From assembly GCF_029784165.1 (NCBI RefSeq), contig NC_073695.1, forward strand, positions 245,866,089 to 245,930,088: 64,000 nucleotides of DNA, given 5' to 3'. The DNA is from Wyeomyia smithii (Eukaryota > Arthropoda > Insecta > Diptera > Culicidae). Shown piece by piece: positions 21,662-33,507 of the stretch. The notes under the pieces were generated by a model. The model saw only the letters and a program-made list of their open reading frames with translations. It was not told the origin of the DNA and ran no database searches. Made by a program: the position numbers and the translations under genes. Position 1 is the first letter of the stretch. The number at the start of each line of letters is the position of its first letter.

Positions 21662-22555
21662 ACGTTTGCGATGAAAAAAATTGGACAAAAATTGCCGATT
21701 TTTCATGGGTTTATATTCACTTACACTGACGAAACTACCCATGCAGCATCAATCATAGTAACCCATGAGTCAACAGAAAAAAATTGACAACTCTATCAGT
21801 CGATCTCTAACCCTGATGGCGAAAACAGTGAAGCTACTCCGTTCAGAAGTGTGCGCGTTCAAAGAACGGTACCCTGTCGCGTCGAAAGCGAACATCGTGC
21901 GGCAGTTCGCGTACGCCGGTTACGTTCGGTCCAGCATCTATCCGGACGACCGATGACCCTGAGCGACAAGAAACTCCTAATGGTTCTGAAGAGAAAGACC
22001 GTGGCAAAAGTGGCTGGATTGCTGCGTACGCTTGGCCGGGAGGTCGGTGCAAAAATAAAAATAAAAAAGTACCTGGCGAACATGGACCTGGCGAAATAAA
22101 TGTCAGGAAGTTGCAGTCCCAAGGATCTCCACAGTCCAAGGATATCGAAGCTGCAGGCAATGACGTAGCGCCAGCGCCTGAATAAGATGGTCAAGTCGTT
22201 TTTCCCGGCAAATCGCGACGGGGCGGATGATGGACGACGAGATCTATCGCACACTGAATGGCAACGACTGGCAGAGCAATTATTATTTTACTTAGCTACG
22301 AAGGAAGCGAGCTTCAAAGTGAAACTCATTTCGCACACCAAGTTTCCCAAGAAGGTGCTGCTGTGGCTGACAATCAGCGCGAAGGGGATGTCAAAGTCGC
22401 GCTTCTTTCGCTCCGGGCTGGCCGTTAACAAAAATTTAGATTTTTAGCAAGTAAGCTAAGATAATTATCTTCCATGCGAAATTTATCAAACTCAATTATC
22501 TATCTTAGTGATATTTTACCGCCATCCGAAAAAAGTCCATTTTTACCGCAAACGT
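21662..22555 (+). mobile_element. Mariner-like transposon copy C
   Basis: The ends are inverted (acgtttgcg at 21662 and cgcaaacgt to 22555) with TA on both sides (21660-21661 and 22556-22557). It is 894 bp and shares leader and transposase start with copies A and B. Its 3' untranslated end (atcttccatgcgaaattta, caccgccatccgaa-like) also matches copy B, so the missing part is an internal deletion of the transposase C-terminus. Confidence 0.87.
21816..22447 (+). pseudogene. Degenerate mariner transposase (copy C)
   Basis: MAKTVKLLRSEVCAFKERY opens a frame that shifts after about 47 residues. TLSDKKLLMVLKRKT and LLRTLGREVG follow in another frame, then TKFPKKVLLWLTISAKGMS and FFRSGLAVN in a third, ending at 22447. 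The region of the first catalytic Asp is scrambled, and the parts with the second Asp and the final acid are deleted. Confidence 0.82.
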
Positions 22556-22557
22556 TA

Positions 22558-23166
22558 GGTTCATGGTGTAACGATTTGTTAAAAAAGTAGGCGCAAGGTG
22601 AGGTAGCTTTTTTGCACTGGAAAGATGGAGACGAAACGTCGCTAAGTGACAGCGAGCAAATTTTCGAATGACAGTAGTTCATATGTTTTCGCTTGGTTTG
22701 GTTGTGTTTCTAGCTCCGAATGTACCGTTGCGACCTATCTTTTACGCAGAAGTTAAAAAACACCATAACTAGATAAATACTCCGAATCTGATAACTAAAA
22801 GTGCGATTTAACATAATATAACTGATCAGTACCCAACTGTTGATTGAAATTTATCTGGAATGTGATACACAATGAGCTCTGGATTAAGAGCATTGAGAGC
22901 GAGTGTTTGAAACAGCATTGAAGATGTTGAAGAAAATGAGGCTCCAGAAATCTATATCGAATGATGCATGTGCTGTAAGTCCCTACGCCGAACAAATTAC
23001 TCCGAAGCAGCACCGAAGGTCAGAAAAACCGCTCAACTGCGGGGTATTTCAAATGACTAGAAGTGTACAATTTCAGTAGGTTAGTAATGGATTTAGTTAT
23101 TGTTCAAAAACAATCCGATGCCATGTCAACTGATTCTAACATTTAACATGGCTGATTATGCGATTT
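22558..23166. other. Intron sequence, nothing recognised
   Basis: No supported gene or repeat boundary. Confidence 0.35.
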
Positions 23167-23177
23167 GACATACCGTT

Positions 23178-23390
23178 AAAAAGCAAAGCAAAGCCGTACA
23201 TTCCGTATCGGAATTCGACCTTCTGTTTTACTAGACACAGACTTCGCAGCCGACTGTTAAGTGTACAGGACAATTGCGGGGCTAGCGCTACGATCCTACT
23301 GACACTAACAGTCTCTCCCGAGCCGGGACTCGAACATACGACGACTGGCTTGTTAGGCCAGCATCGTACCTCGAGACCAGCTGAGAGACC
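23178..23390 (-). mobile_element. tRNA-derived SINE with 11-bp target duplication
   Basis: It is bounded by gacataccgtt on both sides (23167-23177 and 23391-23401). On the minus strand the head reads ggtctctcagctgg (A box region, near 23390), then gttcgagtccc (B box, 23324-23334), as in a tRNA-type polymerase III promoter. The 3' end is a short tttgc-type simple repeat. A partial copy lies at 34091-34192. Comparable to known Aedes tRNA-related SINEs, but the family is not assigned. Confidence 0.87.
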
Positions 23391-23401
23391 GACATACCGT
23401 T

Positions 23402-24180
23402 GCACAATAAATTTATACATCATGTTAACGACTTGAAATTGTTTAAATAGCATAAACGATATAACAACAAACACTAACCGCCAAGAAAAAATAAAAGCAT
23501 CTTAATGTTGTCACTTTTAATGACGGCTATTAGTTTTTTGCAAGAGGTTTAAAAATGAAATGTTATACATGTTCGAAGACGATCAAGATTATATTTTTAA
23601 ATAACTCAGGATATTTCGGTTAAGCGGTCTTTTAAATATCTTTGTTATGAGCAATTCCACAGAAAATGTCTCAGTTTTAATATTATTTTCGACAGTTATT
23701 TTCGATTTTGTTGAAATTTTGCATGTATGTTTCTATGAGCAAAAGATGTCATTTTGGTGTATTGGTAATTTTTTTTTTGAATGAAGATCCATCTTTGCGA
23801 AACGATGTACTTTTTACATTTTTACAGCTATGTTAAATAGGTATTTTTGGTTAAAAATATTTTTAAAGCCAAACGGTATGTTTTCTCGGTGTGACTGTCT
23901 TTGGTTTTGTTGCAGATAATAATTTTGTCTTTCGAAAAAACACTCTGGAAAAGATTTTTTTAAAAATGATAAGTTGAAAAATAAGAAAATTAATTATATT
24001 GTAAATAAATAAAATATTTAAATCTATTTTTTACTATGAAAAATACATAAGATTAGCTAGACATTGATGGCTTATGGATCATGGAGAAATGGGAAATGAA
24101 AAAGTTAAAAATTTCCAGGTGCTTTGATTATTAACGTCTTCAGCAAAGTTGTAGACAGTAATTTTGCCCTTCCAGAACTT
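23402..24180. other. Intron sequence, nothing recognised
   Basis: A/T-rich sequence with no supported gene; 23690-24180 has repeat-like wording (cagcaaagttgtagacag) common to other intronic stretches of the window. Confidence 0.35.
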
Positions 24181-25060
24181 TGTTTTTGCCTTTCTCCTAG
24201 AAAGGTATAGCAATCACTTGCAAAACTGAAGATATAAAAGTGCTCCAAAGGGCCGAATGGCATATATCACCCGACTCAGCTCGACGAGTTGAGCATTTTC
24301 TGTATGTGTGTGTGTATGTGTGTGTATGTGTGTGTGTATGTGCAGATTTTTATTCTCACTCACTTTTCTCAGAGATGGCTGGACCGATTTTCATGAAATT
24401 AATTGCAAATGAAAGGTCTTGCCGTCCCATAAAACCCTATTCAATTTCATTGTAATCGGATTTTTAGTTTAGAGGTTATGTATCAAAATGTAAAAATCAT
24501 GAAACATCATTATCTCTAAAACCACATCACCGATTTGAACAAAATTAGTTTCAAATGAACGGGCTACCTGAAAAACCCTTAACTTTTAAATTTTATAAAG
24601 ATTGAACTTGTGGTTCAAAAGTTATGAAAAGAAACGTGTTCTGAAGACTGTTTAATCTCACTCATGTTTCTCAGAGATGGCTGGACCAATTTTCATAAAA
24701 TCAGTGCCAAATGGAAGGTCTAGTTACCCCATAAGACCCTATTGATTTGTTTTGCAATCGGAGTATTACTTTGCCTGTTATGTTTAAAAATGTGAAATCC
24801 AGCTCTGAAAAGGAACATATTCCGAAGATTACTTGGACTCACTCATTTTTTCAGAGATGGCTGATTTCCACAAAATTGGTGTCAAATGAAAGGTCTAGCT
24901 GCCTCATAACACTCTATTGAATTTTACTCTAATCGAACAGTAACTTCGTCTGTAATATACCGAAATGTGAAAATCACGAAACTTCATTATCTCAGAAACT
25001 ACACAACGGATTTGATCAATATTATTATCAGATAAGCGAGGCTAGTTTAAGGTTAACTGA
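24180..25060 (+). repeat. Satellite-like repeat with (TG)n head
   Basis: It begins gcctttctcctagaaaggta, includes tcacccgactcagctcgacg and a TG-rich microsatellite (about 24301-24342). Units then start ctcactcattttctcagaga-like at about 24355, 24658 and 24838 (agagatggctg at 24371, 24674, 24855), each followed by accgattttcat, caaatgaaaggtct and ccataa blocks. Spacing varies (about 300 and 180), so the array is degenerate. Confidence 0.65.
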
Positions 25061-25489
25061 TGAATTATGATTGATCACGTGGTTTCAAAGTTAGGCTGCC
25101 CTATACGTTCCCATTCCGTTTGATTGTAATCGAACTTAAGCAACCGTTATGTATGGAATTGTTAATAAAATTACGAAAGTCTATTATCACAAAGATTACA
25201 TGACTTATTTGAACATAACTAGTGTCATACGAGCGAGTCATCTCTCAAACTTACAAATAAAAGAAATTCAAAGACTATTAAAGGCTATACCTGCTTTGAT
25301 CGATATAAGAGGCCTCAACATAATTTAAATGTGGTATCGTACTATTCGAACGTTCCAAACTCATTGATTCCTTGCGATGTGTTTAATGTCTCCAAATGCA
25401 CGACGAATCGGCCATAGGATATGATCAAAATCAAATAACAAATCGTTTAAAATAATTGGTTTTATCGAAATAACAACATCCTCGACTTG
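25061..25489. other. Degenerate continuation of the 24.2-kb repeat
   Basis: Weakly similar words (gattgatcacgtgg, ttacatgacttatttgaac) continue to about 25300; nothing else is recognised. Confidence 0.35.
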
Positions 25490-26560
25490 TGGCTTCTGTA
25501 CATCACCTTAATTCTGAATATATTCATATTGGGAGGTATTTAGTTATTTTGGTTGTTTTCCAGAAATTAAAAGTGGTCGTCTTTAAATACAAAATGGTGT
25601 CCAGGGTCTATGCATCATCTATGGTTTCTATGCATTATCTTGATTACGGAAATATCCATATTGAGCATTATTCGGTCATTTTCGACTGTTTCCTAGGAGT
25701 TGCCATTTAGCAATTTAAAATGGTGCCTGAGGTCAATTGTTAGCTCATTGCATCATTCTGGTTCCAGAGATACTCATATTGGATATTTGTTTTTTTTTTT
25801 ATTAAGGCTGTTTTCACAAACCGGTACTCGGTATCTTGGATTTCAAAATGGTATTTAAGATAATTTCTGGCACCTGAGCGTCATTCTGGTTGAAGAAAAA
25901 CCCATATTGGGTGTTATTCGATCATTTTAGGCTGTTTCCCTGGAACTGGCTGCCGCTGTGTATCATTCTAGATCCGGAGATACTCATATTGGGTGGTATT
26001 TGGTCACTTTGGGCTGTTTATCAGAAACCGAAAGTCGTCATTTTGGACTTTAAAATTGCCTGTGAAATCAATTTATGTCATCTGGTCGTAACACTGGTTC
26101 CGAAAACATCCATATTGAATGGTGTTTGGTTATTTCCGGCTGTTTGCCAGATACTGGAAGTCACAATCTTAAAATTTAAGATTGTGCCTGTGATCAATTT
26201 TAAGCTTCTGTCCATCTTTCTGGTTCCGGAGATACTCATATTTGATGGGAATTGTCTATTTCAGGCCGTTTCCCAGAAACCGGAAGTTGCCATCTTACAA
26301 TTCAAAATGTTGTCTGAAGTCAATTTGTGGCTCCAGTGCATCATTACGGTTCCGGAAATACCCATATTGGGTGGTATTTGGTCGTTTGCAGCTGTTTTTC
26401 CGAAACCGTAAGTCGCCATTTTGGATTTCAAAATGGCATTTGAAGACAATTTCGATCGATTTTGAATTCTGTATATCATTCTAGATCCGGATATTATTAT
26501 ATTGGGTGGAAATCGGCCATTTTTGGCTGTTTTACATAAACCGGAAGTTGCCTAAACGTA
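25490..26560 (+). repeat. Tandem array of about 120-bp satellite-like units
   Basis: Some nine units are marked by catattgggtggtatttgg-like words near 25534, 25657, 25771, 25905, 25986, 26113, 26239, 26363 and 26500. Each is followed by ggctgtttcccagaaaccgg, a short caccat/gccatcttgg block and aatttcaaaatggtgcctga. Shorter runs of the same family occur at 34240-34440, 38400-38830 and 53740-54090. The long open frame across 25890-26411 follows from the repeat period being near a multiple of three and is not regarded as a gene. Confidence 0.75.
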
Positions 26561-27221
26561 GACTAATCAGATCAATCGAATTTTGCGCTTCAACAAGGAT
26601 TGACCATTTTCAATAATATAGTAAGTTGCTTGTCATGGGGCTTGACCATTTTTGAATTTTGAGATGGAATTTTTTCGGATGTCGTGCTCATGACTAAAGG
26701 GAAACAAATTTAAAAATGTAAATTAGAGAAAACATTAACGGTTTAATCATCAGGTTTTTATTTCATCCTGAAAAGAACAATTTGTTGTTCAATTTAGTAT
26801 CGTATAAGATGCCGATTACATCTTTGCGTTATCACTGAAAGTGCGAACGAAGTATTCGTTGTGATAAAGTAAACAGTGAAATGCTGATATAACACCCAAA
26901 ACTAGACGGCTCACGTGTTGTCAAAATGAGTCAACTTTTCATTGAATGCATTTACTAGTGCCCACTATCGCACAGAGACTGCATTTCACTAAAGTGCCTC
27001 ACTGTATCAGCCGCTATCGATGCTGAGATCCGCTGCAACTAGTGCGCTAGCCATAGCCATGCCACAGTTGTAGCCGCTATACGCTGCCATTGGTATCCAC
27101 TGTCTTTGCATCAGCTGGCCCAGCTGCTATCGTTGCTGGAATCCGCTGCAACTAGTGCGCTATCCATTGCTACGCCACAACTGTGGCCGCTTTCCGCCAT
27201 CGCTGATATCCACTGCACTGC

Positions 27222-28738
27222 ACAGTGGGGAATCGCTGGCCATCGACCCAAAATTGAAAGTGCGAATTTCGTTTCAAGTATATTTTTCCTATAGTTGTAC
27301 ACTGTTGAAGTGTCAGAATCCAAATTTTTAAAGCATTATGATAAAATTTGAATTTTCTATGATTTTTCAAAGTGCACTGAGTCAGTGTTTTTTAGCGTTT
27401 TTCTTGAAAAAAATGCAATGTTGCGAAATTTGCTAGAGAGTCAAGGGTAACTTGAATCTTGATGACGTCTAAGGGAAAGTTGTCTGTAAAATAGTGGAGA
27501 ATAAATCTTCATCATTGGATAATGTATAATCTCATTGTTATACTCAAAAAAATTAGGCGGAATCAAAAGAATACGTATTTTTTGCATAAAACAGCGTTTA
27601 AAGTTTATACGGCAGGATTTTGCACTATTGGCACTAGTTTTAAAAGATAGCTTGGAAAAAATGCTTCCAAATGCGTCTAGTCCGATCCTGCGCAAAGTTG
27701 CGCAGAGTACTCTTCTTTCGAAGAGAAACAACGAGTGTTCGGCACATGGCAGATTTTAAAAATGTTAATTTAAGTTGTACACTGCAAACAGTCAACAGAA
27801 TAACAATTAACTTGTATTCGTCTGATAATAACAATGTTTTCAAACATGTCTCAGTATGATTAATCACACTGTTTTCATATTTACAAGTTTAACTCATCAA
27901 TATTCCGATATTCAACGCAGAATCAAAAACTAATCATTGTTTATGTTTTGGATCACCAGTACTGAGTACCAAAATCATGTTTTAAGTTTGTATCATACCA
28001 GTCACATGTAAAAACAATCGTGTAAACACAAATTATGACATAATAAATCGCCTGCTAATTTCTGCAGAGGAATTAGGGAATTATTATTTTGACGTTAATA
28101 ACTGCATTTTGAAAACTCTCTTCAAAGATATTGAAACTGTATTAAAAATGAACACAAAAATGAAGATGAAGGTAGAAGTGAAAGAAAAGAAGAATGCGAT
28201 AAAGAGACGCATTGTAATATAGTCACTTTGAAAAAACAAGTCATAAGTAATTTTCTCCACAAAGCATATTTTTTAATTGATTTTTTTATTTTCTCAATAA
28301 CTGAATAATATTTTTATGTTTTTTATGTCATATGGTGGATCCCGTGGTTCTGTGGTTAGCGATGTCGGTCGGCTAGCTCTCCCACACGGTTGTGGGAGAA
28401 AACAATATCGATAACGAATTCTCTCAACTAATCTAGTTGATCGAGACCGCATTAGCCCTCAGACTAGCGTGCGATATTGTTTTTTATGTCATATGAAAGT
28501 TTTTCATGAAAGCATCATGCATTTCGTTTTCTAAAATATTGAAACCGACGTAAAGTTTGCCTCATATAATATATATAAAAAACATGAAAATTCCCCTGGT
28601 GTCAAAATAACGCATTTTCATGCAAAAATAATATCAAATTCGGACTCAGCGTCCCAAAATTATATAAAAACCATGCATTTTATATGATTTTAAGACATTT
28701 TTTTGCTTGACCAGCATTTGTATGGAGTCGCCCCACTG
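27222..28738. mobile_element. hAT-like non-autonomous element nested in the 26.7-29.2 kb copy
   Basis: It starts acagtgggga (27222) and ends ccccactg (28738), inverted to each other, and tgcactgc lies immediately outside both ends (27214-27221 and 28739-28746; the exact edge is uncertain by one base). CAGTGGGG-type ends with 8-bp duplications fit hAT. The host element's sequence resumes across it. The interior is A/T-rich and includes a SINE. Confidence 0.7.
28335..28478 (+). mobile_element. Short SINE-like insertion with 17-bp perfect target duplication
   Basis: gttttttatgtcatatg occurs on both sides (28318-28334 and 28479-28495). The 144-bp insert begins gtggatcccgtggttctgtg, followed by gttagcgatgtcggtcgg, which resembles a tRNA A-box region, and a ctcccacacggttgtgggag hairpin like an anticodon arm. 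The second half shows no clear B box, so it may be truncated or belong to a distinct tRNA-related family. Confidence 0.75.
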
Positions 28739-29180
28739 TGCACTGCTACTAGCAGTCTGCTAGTGCTGCTGCTAAGGGAGAACGACTGCTGTTGTCGCTG
28801 TCTAGAACTATTATGAGCGGCTTCGGCTGAAATAGGCTCTTTTATAGGTCAAATAGCATGATTAAAATTGCAAGGTATACGATTTTGTCGACCGTGCTTG
28901 GGAAGCAATCATATAACGACCACTCAGAGGTCGAATTTTTCCTTTTGACAAGGCTCGACTATTTTCAATAGTACAATAGTGTGAATAATAAAATTATAAT
29001 TATCTTCGAATCTTAGAAGATTTTCCAATCTATTGCTACAAGAACGAAGGAAATCCATCGAATACTAACCGATTTATTAGCATTGAAATTGGACATATTT
29101 TTCACTTTTTTTGGTTTTAGGTTTTCATTTCACATCCCTATGTAGCCGAACTTCCTGAGAGAAGTATTCTACTTCAAAAA

Positions 29181-30185
29181 AAAAATCACAATTTTTGGTG
29201 CAACTAATGAAATTTTTAAATATTGCATTTTGGTCCCTAGATTGACCACTATCATATTTGAACGAGGCTCAAACATTTTAGGACGGTTCACTTCGTTATA
29301 TTTTCAACTCAAAAAAGTCTTTTTTTACGCGGTCTTATACGAATTTGGAACGCATCCCCCGCGTAAAAAAGACCTTAGGGTATTGAGGAACCGCTCTTAT
29401 ATTCATCTCAACACCTATATTTATCTCATTGCTCTCATTTGTCTAGTTTATTGTGAAATTTAACTTTTTTTATAATGTCAAAGTAATTTTTATTTTACTT
29501 CTCGTTCAGTCGAGTAGTCGGAAGTTTTACTCTGCAGAAAAATAGTAAAATTTCACGGTAAATTCAACTAATAAGAGCGATGAGATGAATACAGGTGTTG
29601 ATATGAATATCGGAGTGGTTCTTTAGACTCGTATGTTTTGTTTGGTTTTTAGGGTACTCCTTCATTAATTAGGGAGGGCCAGAAATCGACATATTTCAAT
29701 TTATTTTATGTCGAAATACTTGTAGCTTTTAAGCCGTTTTAACGATTCAGGATCTTTCAAAAACAAACGAAAGATCTTTTAAGGAAAAATATGATTTCGT
29801 GCGGTAGTTTATTTTAACGTCATTGGAAATATAAAAGATGGTGGAGTTAGTTTCTAAATTTCTGCGGGAACGTTCGTTGTTTACATTTCGGTTGAATTGT
29901 CATGGCCGTTCGGTGAGCTGTGTCATTTGTTTGAACAAAATGGAGTGATTTTACCGCCTTCAACAACAATTGAAGGCAAGTTTACAACAAAGATATTATG
30001 CTAAGTAGTGCATCATTGATCCGAGTTGTCTCAGATGTTTTCTGTGGCTAGTTTTTTGAAGAGCAGCAGCGGTGGGAATTGACTAAATTTATACATATGT
30101 GATACGCTGTAATGTGGACTTACTGCGAGTTTAACCAAGCATTAGAAAAGTTAATTGGTTTTTGAATCCGGGTTTATTACCTATT
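29181..30185. other. Intron sequence, nothing recognised
   Basis: The words tatttcatctcaacacctat (29399) and gatgaatacaggtgttgata (29583) form a diverged inverted pair with gaaccgctctt/gagtggttctt outside them, so 29280-29630 may be a decayed inverted-repeat element. No gene. Confidence 0.4.
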
Positions 30186-30930
30186 AGTCGCAAAGATTCC
30201 GCATAACAACGTTATATGCGATGAAACATTCACATTGGTCATACAAGCTAGTGATCTATCATAATATCTTGTGCGATGTAAGCGGTGCAAACATTAGCGG
30301 CATCTAGTTATCATAAATTCAGTCGTTTACGGTGTTACAAAATGATGCCTTTTGCGACTAAACATGAGACTTTTGGTTTTCGCGTATATTCATCACTTTG
30401 TGGAATTAATAAAAGTTTGAATATACATTATATGAGTTTATCTGTATTGCTGTGTGAGTATGTTACACTCATCGCAAGAAGTCGCAACACAAAACCATAT
30501 GCGATAAAACAATTGGTTGCTCATACAGCTAGACGATAGTGATGTACCATAGAACTTTATACGAGGTAACCCGTGCAAACATATGCGATTTTTAGTTATC
30601 TAGACTTGTTTTCATGCGTTTAGTGATTAAGGGTGATACAAAATGATAGGTTTTGCGACTAAATTTATATGCAATACGACGTAATACTGGAGATTTTGCT
30701 TTATACGTATAATCATCACCTTGTGAGTTTACTATGAGTTTGGACAGGCATGATATGAGTTTATGTATATTACTATGCGAGTATGTTACACTCATCGCAA
30801 GAAGTTCGCAAAATAACACCATAAGCGATTAAACACATACGTTGTTCATACAGCAATACGATACTGATGTGCCATAGAACTTTCTACGAGGTAATCCGCG
30901 CAATCTTATGCGACTTCTGGTTGTCTGGGA
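30186..30930 (+). repeat. Tandem repeat of about 290-320-bp units (about 2.5 copies)
   Basis: Three starts are visible: about 30186 (gtcgcaaagattccgcataa), 30472 (cgcaagaagtcgcaacac) and 30793 (cgcaagaagttcgcaaaat). Each is followed by a tgcgat(g/a)aaac word, a cata-rich block, atagaactttatacgaggta and gtgcaaacatatgcgat. Between them come ttacaaaatgatgcctttt and gagtatgttacactcatcgc. The array is rich in gcga/tcgc words. Confidence 0.7.
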
Positions 30931-31499
30931 TGTGTTTCGTTATAATCGTATCGTATCTTTAGGGTGATTTATTTAATTAATTTTAGTTATACTGTAGCGT
31001 AAGTAATTATGATAAATTTAAGAACTTAGGTTTAGGTTTAGATTAGGGTTTAGTTTAACTAACTTTAGATTTAATATTTAGCTTTAAGTGAATAATATTT
31101 TAGATGCATTTTGAATAATTATGATACAGATTTTAGTTAGAATTTTTGGTTTATTTATGGTTCAACAATAAATTCCAAAACCCTCTTTTGTATATTTTTG
31201 GTCACTATTTGGTCGCTATCTGGTCTCTATTTGGTCAATATTTTAATGAAAAAAGTCACTCAAGTCACTATTATTTTGCTACTAGCCCTGATATTTCACG
31301 AGAAAATCGTAACGCTAGCGGCAAAGATGTGTTTCGTGGAAGTTTGGAAGAGTTTGGCAAACTGAATCCTGCCCACAACGCATATCACCTGACGAAGCCG
31401 TCAGTTACCCTATATATATATTAAATACGGGTCAATTTTTTTGATATTGATATGTCAAATGAATTGAAAGTCTGAGAATAATAATAAAATCTATTAGAT
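30931..31499. other. Intron sequence with minor simple repeats
   Basis: 31015-31100 repeats ttaggtttagattaggg-type words and 31195-31240 repeats tatttggtc. No gene. Confidence 0.4.
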
Positions 31500-31735
31500 T
31501 CTAATATTATTTTGAGGCGAGGCTTACCGAATGGAAATTGACTCCGGAATGCGCTGCAAGTACTCAGTCATTCTGCAAAGGGTCTTTGGAAGGTCGGTAG
31601 AGCAAACACCTTCTAGGTTCCGAAAACAAGACAGACGCAGAAACAAGAATCAACAGCATTGTCTTTTTTTCACCCTATCACTGCCAGACAGTGGAATCTA
31701 GAAGGTCATACATACATACATACATACATTTTACA
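31500..31735 (+). repeat. Repeat-like block ending in a (CATA)n microsatellite
   Basis: 31510-31700 is more GC-balanced than its surroundings and ends at catacatacat repeats (31707-31730). A single-copy-looking block ending in a short tandem tail suggests the 3' end of a truncated LINE or SINE, but no coding sequence or target duplication was found. Confidence 0.35.
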
Positions 31736-31739
31736 TAAA

Positions 31740-32345
31740 CCGGAAGTTGCCATCTACAATCCAAAATTTTGCCTGAGGTCGATTATGAAACAAATTTGTT
31801 ACCACTAAAAACATTCACATGCTAAATTTGGTTCCATTTACTCGGTTAGTTCTCGAGATGTGCAGAAATTTGTGTTTCATTTGTATGGCACCCCTCCCTT
31901 CCAAAAGAAGGAGAGGTGTCAAAATATTATGGACATATTTTTTACCACTAAAAACATTCACCTGCCAAATTTGGTTCCATTTAGTTGATTGATTCTCGAG
32001 ATGTGCAGAAATGTGTGTTTCATTTGTATGGAACCCCTCCCTTTCAGAAAATAGAGGGGCGTCCAACTAGTATTGACATATTTGTTACCCCTTAAAACAT
32101 CCACATGCCAATTTTGGTTTCATTTGCTTGGTTTGTTCTTGAGTTGTGCAGAAATTTATGTTTCATTTGTATGGGACCCCTCCCTTCCAGAAGAGGGAGG
32201 GGTCTCAAACTATCATAGGAACCTTTATCGGCACAAAAAACCCCTTAATACAAATTTTCACTTCGATCGGTTCGGTAGTTTTCGAGCCTATATGGATCAG
32301 ATAGACAGACAGACCGGCTTGACTTTTTATATGTATAGATTACAA
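31740..32345 (+). repeat. Tandem satellite-like units of about 140 bp
   Basis: Units begin near 31795, 31935, 32085 and 32218 with tttgttaccactaaaaacat-like words. They continue with aaatttggttccattta, cgagatgtgcagaaat, gtttcatttgtatggcaccc and ctcccttccagaagaggga. The last unit ends in cttcgatcggttcggtag and cagacagac. The same family appears inverted at 21225-21470. Confidence 0.75.
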
Positions 32346-32529
32346 CTTCAATATTTAAGAACCTAAAGAGTGAATTGGATTGAAGCGTTCATGTAAATCT
32401 ATTTAAACAAATAAAAGTTTGAATGAGAAAGGCTGGGTCTGACCGCTAGGTGGATTAATTTAGGTTTTTTGGAAAATAAACACAAACATATAATTATAAA
32501 TTAAAACTCTCGGTAAACTGTTTATGAAC

Positions 32530-33507
32530 CTGGGGTGACATTGCGCATTTCGCTTCGAGTAACTCGAATCGAGAGAAATCAAACTCGTTTCGAGGTGGAG
32601 TTGGTATTGCGTATCATTTTCGACACTCCAATTTTATTGCAGTTTATTTCGAGCAAACATTGACTCGAAAATAAATGTCAGATTTGTCTAGGGGCTGGAC
32701 AACTTTATTTTCATGAAAAATATTTCGGTAATATTATACGATATCGGTTGATAAATCTTGATATTTATCGTTTATCCGACACATTGATATCACACCGGCG
32801 CCTAATAATGCAACGATAAATACTTTATAATATTTAATATTGGAAATATTCCGCCATATATCAATAGTGTCTTGCCCCTAGAGATTGGTATTTTTCACGT
32901 ATATAATAAGATTTGTCCTTAAAACAACATATCAATCTTTGAATGTTTTACTACGATTCTTCTAGTGATGAAAATGGTTTTAGGAATATACAAAGACGTA
33001 AACAATAATACATGAGTATTAGGCTTACATTAAATGAAACAAAGTTAGTTATTTTCTGATGCAAAAGATTTTTTTTTCATGGTTTCGTCAACATTTCAAG
33101 ATAAGGCGGGGAGCACTCAAACCTATTTGAAGTACAATATTTCATTTTCCTCCAAACTGCACTAGTACAATTCCTGTTCCGTTAAAGTTAGCTCCTACTT
33201 TAAATCTAATCGCTAGTGGATCCTACCAAATTAATGTATTTCCGCTCCACAGATGTTTAGTGAAATTATTTATGTTTTAGTCAACAAACTTAGGTACAAA
33301 CGAACGCCTTCAACTTATCGACCATTTTTTATCACTTTCGAGCTAAAAAATGCTCGATCAAACCATTACGTAATGCCATTTTTGCTCGAAGATCAACTGC
33401 AATAATACGCCATCTACTCGTTTCGAGCTCGAATCGAAATCGCCAATGTCAAATGTGGTCGAAACGAACAAAAATCACTCGAAACGAAATGCGCAATGCC
33501 ACCCCTG
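32530..33507. mobile_element. 0.98-kb element with 22-bp-class TIRs (hAT-like ends)
   Basis: The left end ctggggtgacattgcgcatt and the right end (complement of caggggtggcattgcgcatt, to 33507) match in inverted order, extending through ttcg(c/t)ttcgag. The CAGGGG start resembles hAT ends, but an 8-bp duplication is not seen. Subterminal tcgag/ctcga words cluster at both ends. The interior has no recognisable protein. Confidence 0.65.

Larger units (their letters stand above)
26750..29180 (-). mobile_element. Promoter-bearing dispersed element, minus copy, with nested insertion
   Basis: Read on the minus strand from 29180 it opens with gaagtagaatacttctctca, like 39034. It continues through the ggaagttcggctacataggg block and a TATA box (complement at 28839-28846). 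After removing 27222-28738 it goes on to ccacaactgtggc repeats (27035-27190) and the gaacaatttgttgttc block near 26775. The same order is found in the plus copy at 39034-42607. No coding region is recognised. Confidence 0.65.

Noticed and set aside
25890..26411. A 173-codon open frame on the plus strand
   Set aside because: It lies wholly in the 120-bp tandem array; the frame stays open because of the repeat period, and the peptide simply repeats with it.
29230..29463. A 77-codon plus-strand frame
   Set aside because: No domain, and it lies in a region with inverted-repeat debris.
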